A stretch of 20,165 bases of DNA. Origin: Pelargonium nanum. Its lineage: Eukaryota > Streptophyta > Magnoliopsida > Geraniales > Geraniaceae. Location of the stretch: contig JAYMTF010001996.1 in assembly GCA_036897485.1 (NCBI GenBank), forward strand, positions 1 to 20,165. The letters are read 5' to 3'. Made by a program: the position numbers and the translations under genes. The notes beneath the pieces are model-generated. The model saw nothing but the letters and a program-made list of their open reading frames with translations. It was not told the origin of the DNA and did not search any database. Positions 18,740-20,165 of this stretch are shown here, in pieces. Numbering within the stretch: the first letter of the stretch is position 1; each line of letters opens with the position of its first letter.

Positions 18740-19380
18740 TCGACACACAGACACGCATACATCGGATGTGCAAGCGATTCCATACGAGCATCAGAACAAA
18801 GAAATTGACCTAATGACGATACAATAGCTTTGAGCATGGACGTGGCAAAGAACTGTAATGGGAGATGCGGAAGTCGTAACCATACCGCAATTCGCGTAGA
18901 CTCCGAACGAGTGGAAAATTCTGGAGTCCACTTGAATAATCTGAACAAGCTATTTTCCACAACCCGACGATCCCTCATCCAGGCGGTGATATAATCTTTC
19001 TCCGACAACATTCGAATGAGGACATGGCGTGGATCAATGAGACCCACAACCTGTTGATGCTCTAAACCCCATGATTTGGCGATCTCAGCCTTGATGGCGT
19101 TGATGGGAGGTCTCGATTGGGAAAACTTGGCAACAAGTGCCCACTGTAACAGGTTCTCAGCCGCGGAGACTTACTGCACCGCCGGGAAGCCATCAGCGGT
19201 GGTTGTGGAAAGTTTCGACGTTACAGCAACATGAGGAAGCCTGACGACGTCCATTTCGGGTTTCTTCATCATTGTCACAAATGACGGCGTTGGAGTGGCT
19301 GCCGAGGGTTGCTGGGGTGCGGGGAGGGGTGGGAAGGCCGCCGGAAAAAGAGCAGTCCGGCAGAAATGGAAAATCGCCAA
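18740..19380 (-). pseudogene. LINE ORF1-type (DUF4283, gag-like) fragment
   Basis: On the minus strand a single frame runs from ~19380 (ATG-ATG at 19272-19267) to ~18740, interrupted only by a TAA at 19173-19171. After the stop come AAENLLQWALVAKFS, RPPINAIKAEIAKSWGL, VGLIDPRHVLIRMLSEKDY, ITAWMRDRRVVENS and LFRLFKWTPEF. This is the DUF4283 fold found at the N-terminus of plant L1-type ORF1 proteins. It is followed by IAVWLRLPHLPLQFF and MESLAHPMYA, the segment preceding the zinc knuckle. The zinc knuckle itself is missing: similarity stops at ~18740, where the gypsy LTR begins. The upstream Pro/Ala-rich part is normal for these proteins. ORF1 binds the element's RNA. The copy is truncated and carries one stop. 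Confidence 0.8.
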
Positions 19381-19479
19381 AAATTCGCCCAGAACAAAGA
19401 GAATTTTCGCGTAAAGGGGTGATTAGAGTTTATTGTGAAATAATTTTGAATTTATGAATTATTTTTATTCAAAAAAAAT

Positions 19480-19640
19480 TCCACGTTAGCGAATCTAACG
19501 GGCATTTGAACGGAACCTAACGGCAGGGAGTGACGGGATTCAGTTTTTGATAGAATGGGTCTAATTTGGTCCATTTTGAAGTAGAGGGACCAATTCGGTC
19601 CATTCTTGATTGTACAGGGACCGTTGTAGTAATTAATACT
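19480..19640 (-). repeat. GGTCC-type repeat, probably the LINE 5' region or another element's end
   Basis: This contains CGTTAG/CTAACG arms (19484 and 19495) and two copies of a ~30-bp motif from GGTCCATT to GGGACC (near 19570-19592 and 19597-19622). Such sequences are common at ends of plant transposons and in LINE 5' leaders. It lies just 5' of the LINE ORF1 on the same strand. No partner repeat is present in the window. Confidence 0.4.
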
Positions 19641-20083
19641 AAGAATAATGCTCGAAATCTCACTATTCAACCAATACATAAATATGTAGAATTTCAATAA
19701 TCAAATATATTTGTAATACAAAAGCTACACAATTATTAAAACAATACCCATAATCTTACGAACCTCATCAAGTCGTAAATGCGTATAACTACAGTTTAAT
19801 AGCCACATATAACATATATACCCAATAATGTATGTTTTTCACAAAATTTCATATTCATCACTATATGTCAAAAATAAAATTTCAAGTTCTTAATGTGACA
19901 TTCCAAACCCTAACAAACTCAATCCACACTCAATTTGAATATTAAAGAGTACATTTTTAACAAACCTAAGAAAAAGTAAAATAATTCTCAAATAACATAT
20001 ATGAAATTATAGGATTACTAATTTCACAAGAGAATAACAACTAACTAGCATGCATGAGACCGGGGTAGATTTCAATTTTTGGC
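19641..20083. other. AT-rich intergenic sequence, nothing recognised
   Basis: No open frame, RNA gene or clear repeat could be identified. The composition is strongly A/T rich. Confidence 0.55.
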
Positions 20084-20165
20084 TTTTTTTTTTTTAAAGT
20101 GAGCTACACAATAGCTCTCCCCTTTTAACCCAAACCCCACCCCACCCGACGCAATGAGATTTGAA
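20084..20165 (-). mobile_element. Probable SINE 3' part, cut by the window edge
   Basis: On the minus strand the window begins with TTCAAATCTC, which resembles the end of a pol III B box. A G-rich body follows, then a 6-bp hairpin GAGCTA...TAGCTC (20101-20117), and a run of twelve A (T on plus, 20084-20095). The order B box, body, short hairpin, poly(A) fits a tRNA-derived SINE. The A box lies outside the window, so this is provisional. Confidence 0.4.

Noticed and set aside
19272-19457. Plus-strand frame opposite the LINE ORF1
   Set aside because: Shadow of the GC-rich Pro/Ala region of the minus-strand ORF1.

Overview
This is a nuclear genome window from a dicot-type flowering plant. The evidence is AT-rich non-coding DNA, GT-AG introns, a nucleocytoplasmic DEAD-box helicase of the plant LOS4/RH38 type, an Ole e 1-like secreted protein, two F-box/DUF295-type genes, and relics of plant transposable elements. 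I cannot name a species. No bacterial, organellar or CRISPR features were seen.

Layout. 1-276 (minus) is a frameshifted RNase H-like (RVT_3) fragment of the kind that ends plant LINE reverse transcriptases. 598-5636 (plus) is a complete eight-exon DEAD-box RNA helicase gene (503 aa predicted, LOS4/RH38/Dbp5 group). 6317-7218 (plus) is a two-exon Ole e 1-like secreted protein gene (182 aa). 7219-9700 is AT-rich intergenic DNA with an orphan promoter-like stretch, a tRNA-derived SINE-like unit and a degenerate ~40/80-bp tandem repeat. 10092-11066 and 13213-14367 (both plus) are single-coding-exon members of the DUF295 (KIB-type beta-propeller) family. Only the second has an F-box. They share a clearly homologous promoter and 5' UTR, and a ~0.9-kb element with ~160-bp terminal inverted repeats (Mutator-like, non-autonomous) lies between them. 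15344-15906 (minus) holds three exon-like pieces of a gene I cannot identify.

The right third is a nest of retroelements. About 16150-18736 (plus) is a 5'-truncated Ty3/gypsy chromovirus (RT end, RNase H, integrase, chromodomain, probable 3' LTR) with several stops and frameshifts. It abuts a minus-strand LINE ORF1 (DUF4283) fragment at 18740-19380. A perfect 21-bp inverted repeat (16036-16085) lies just left of the gypsy relic. The right edge (20084-20165, minus) looks like the poly(A) end of a second SINE.

Functional links. The three best genes are independent: mRNA export helicase, cell-wall/apoplast protein, and presumed SCF-type adaptor with its F-box-less paralogue. The only obvious relationship is the DUF295 pair. 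I found no convincing new multi-gene system. The most unusual items are that pair with shared promoter and different protein architecture, the perfect hairpin, and the unidentified minus-strand exon set.
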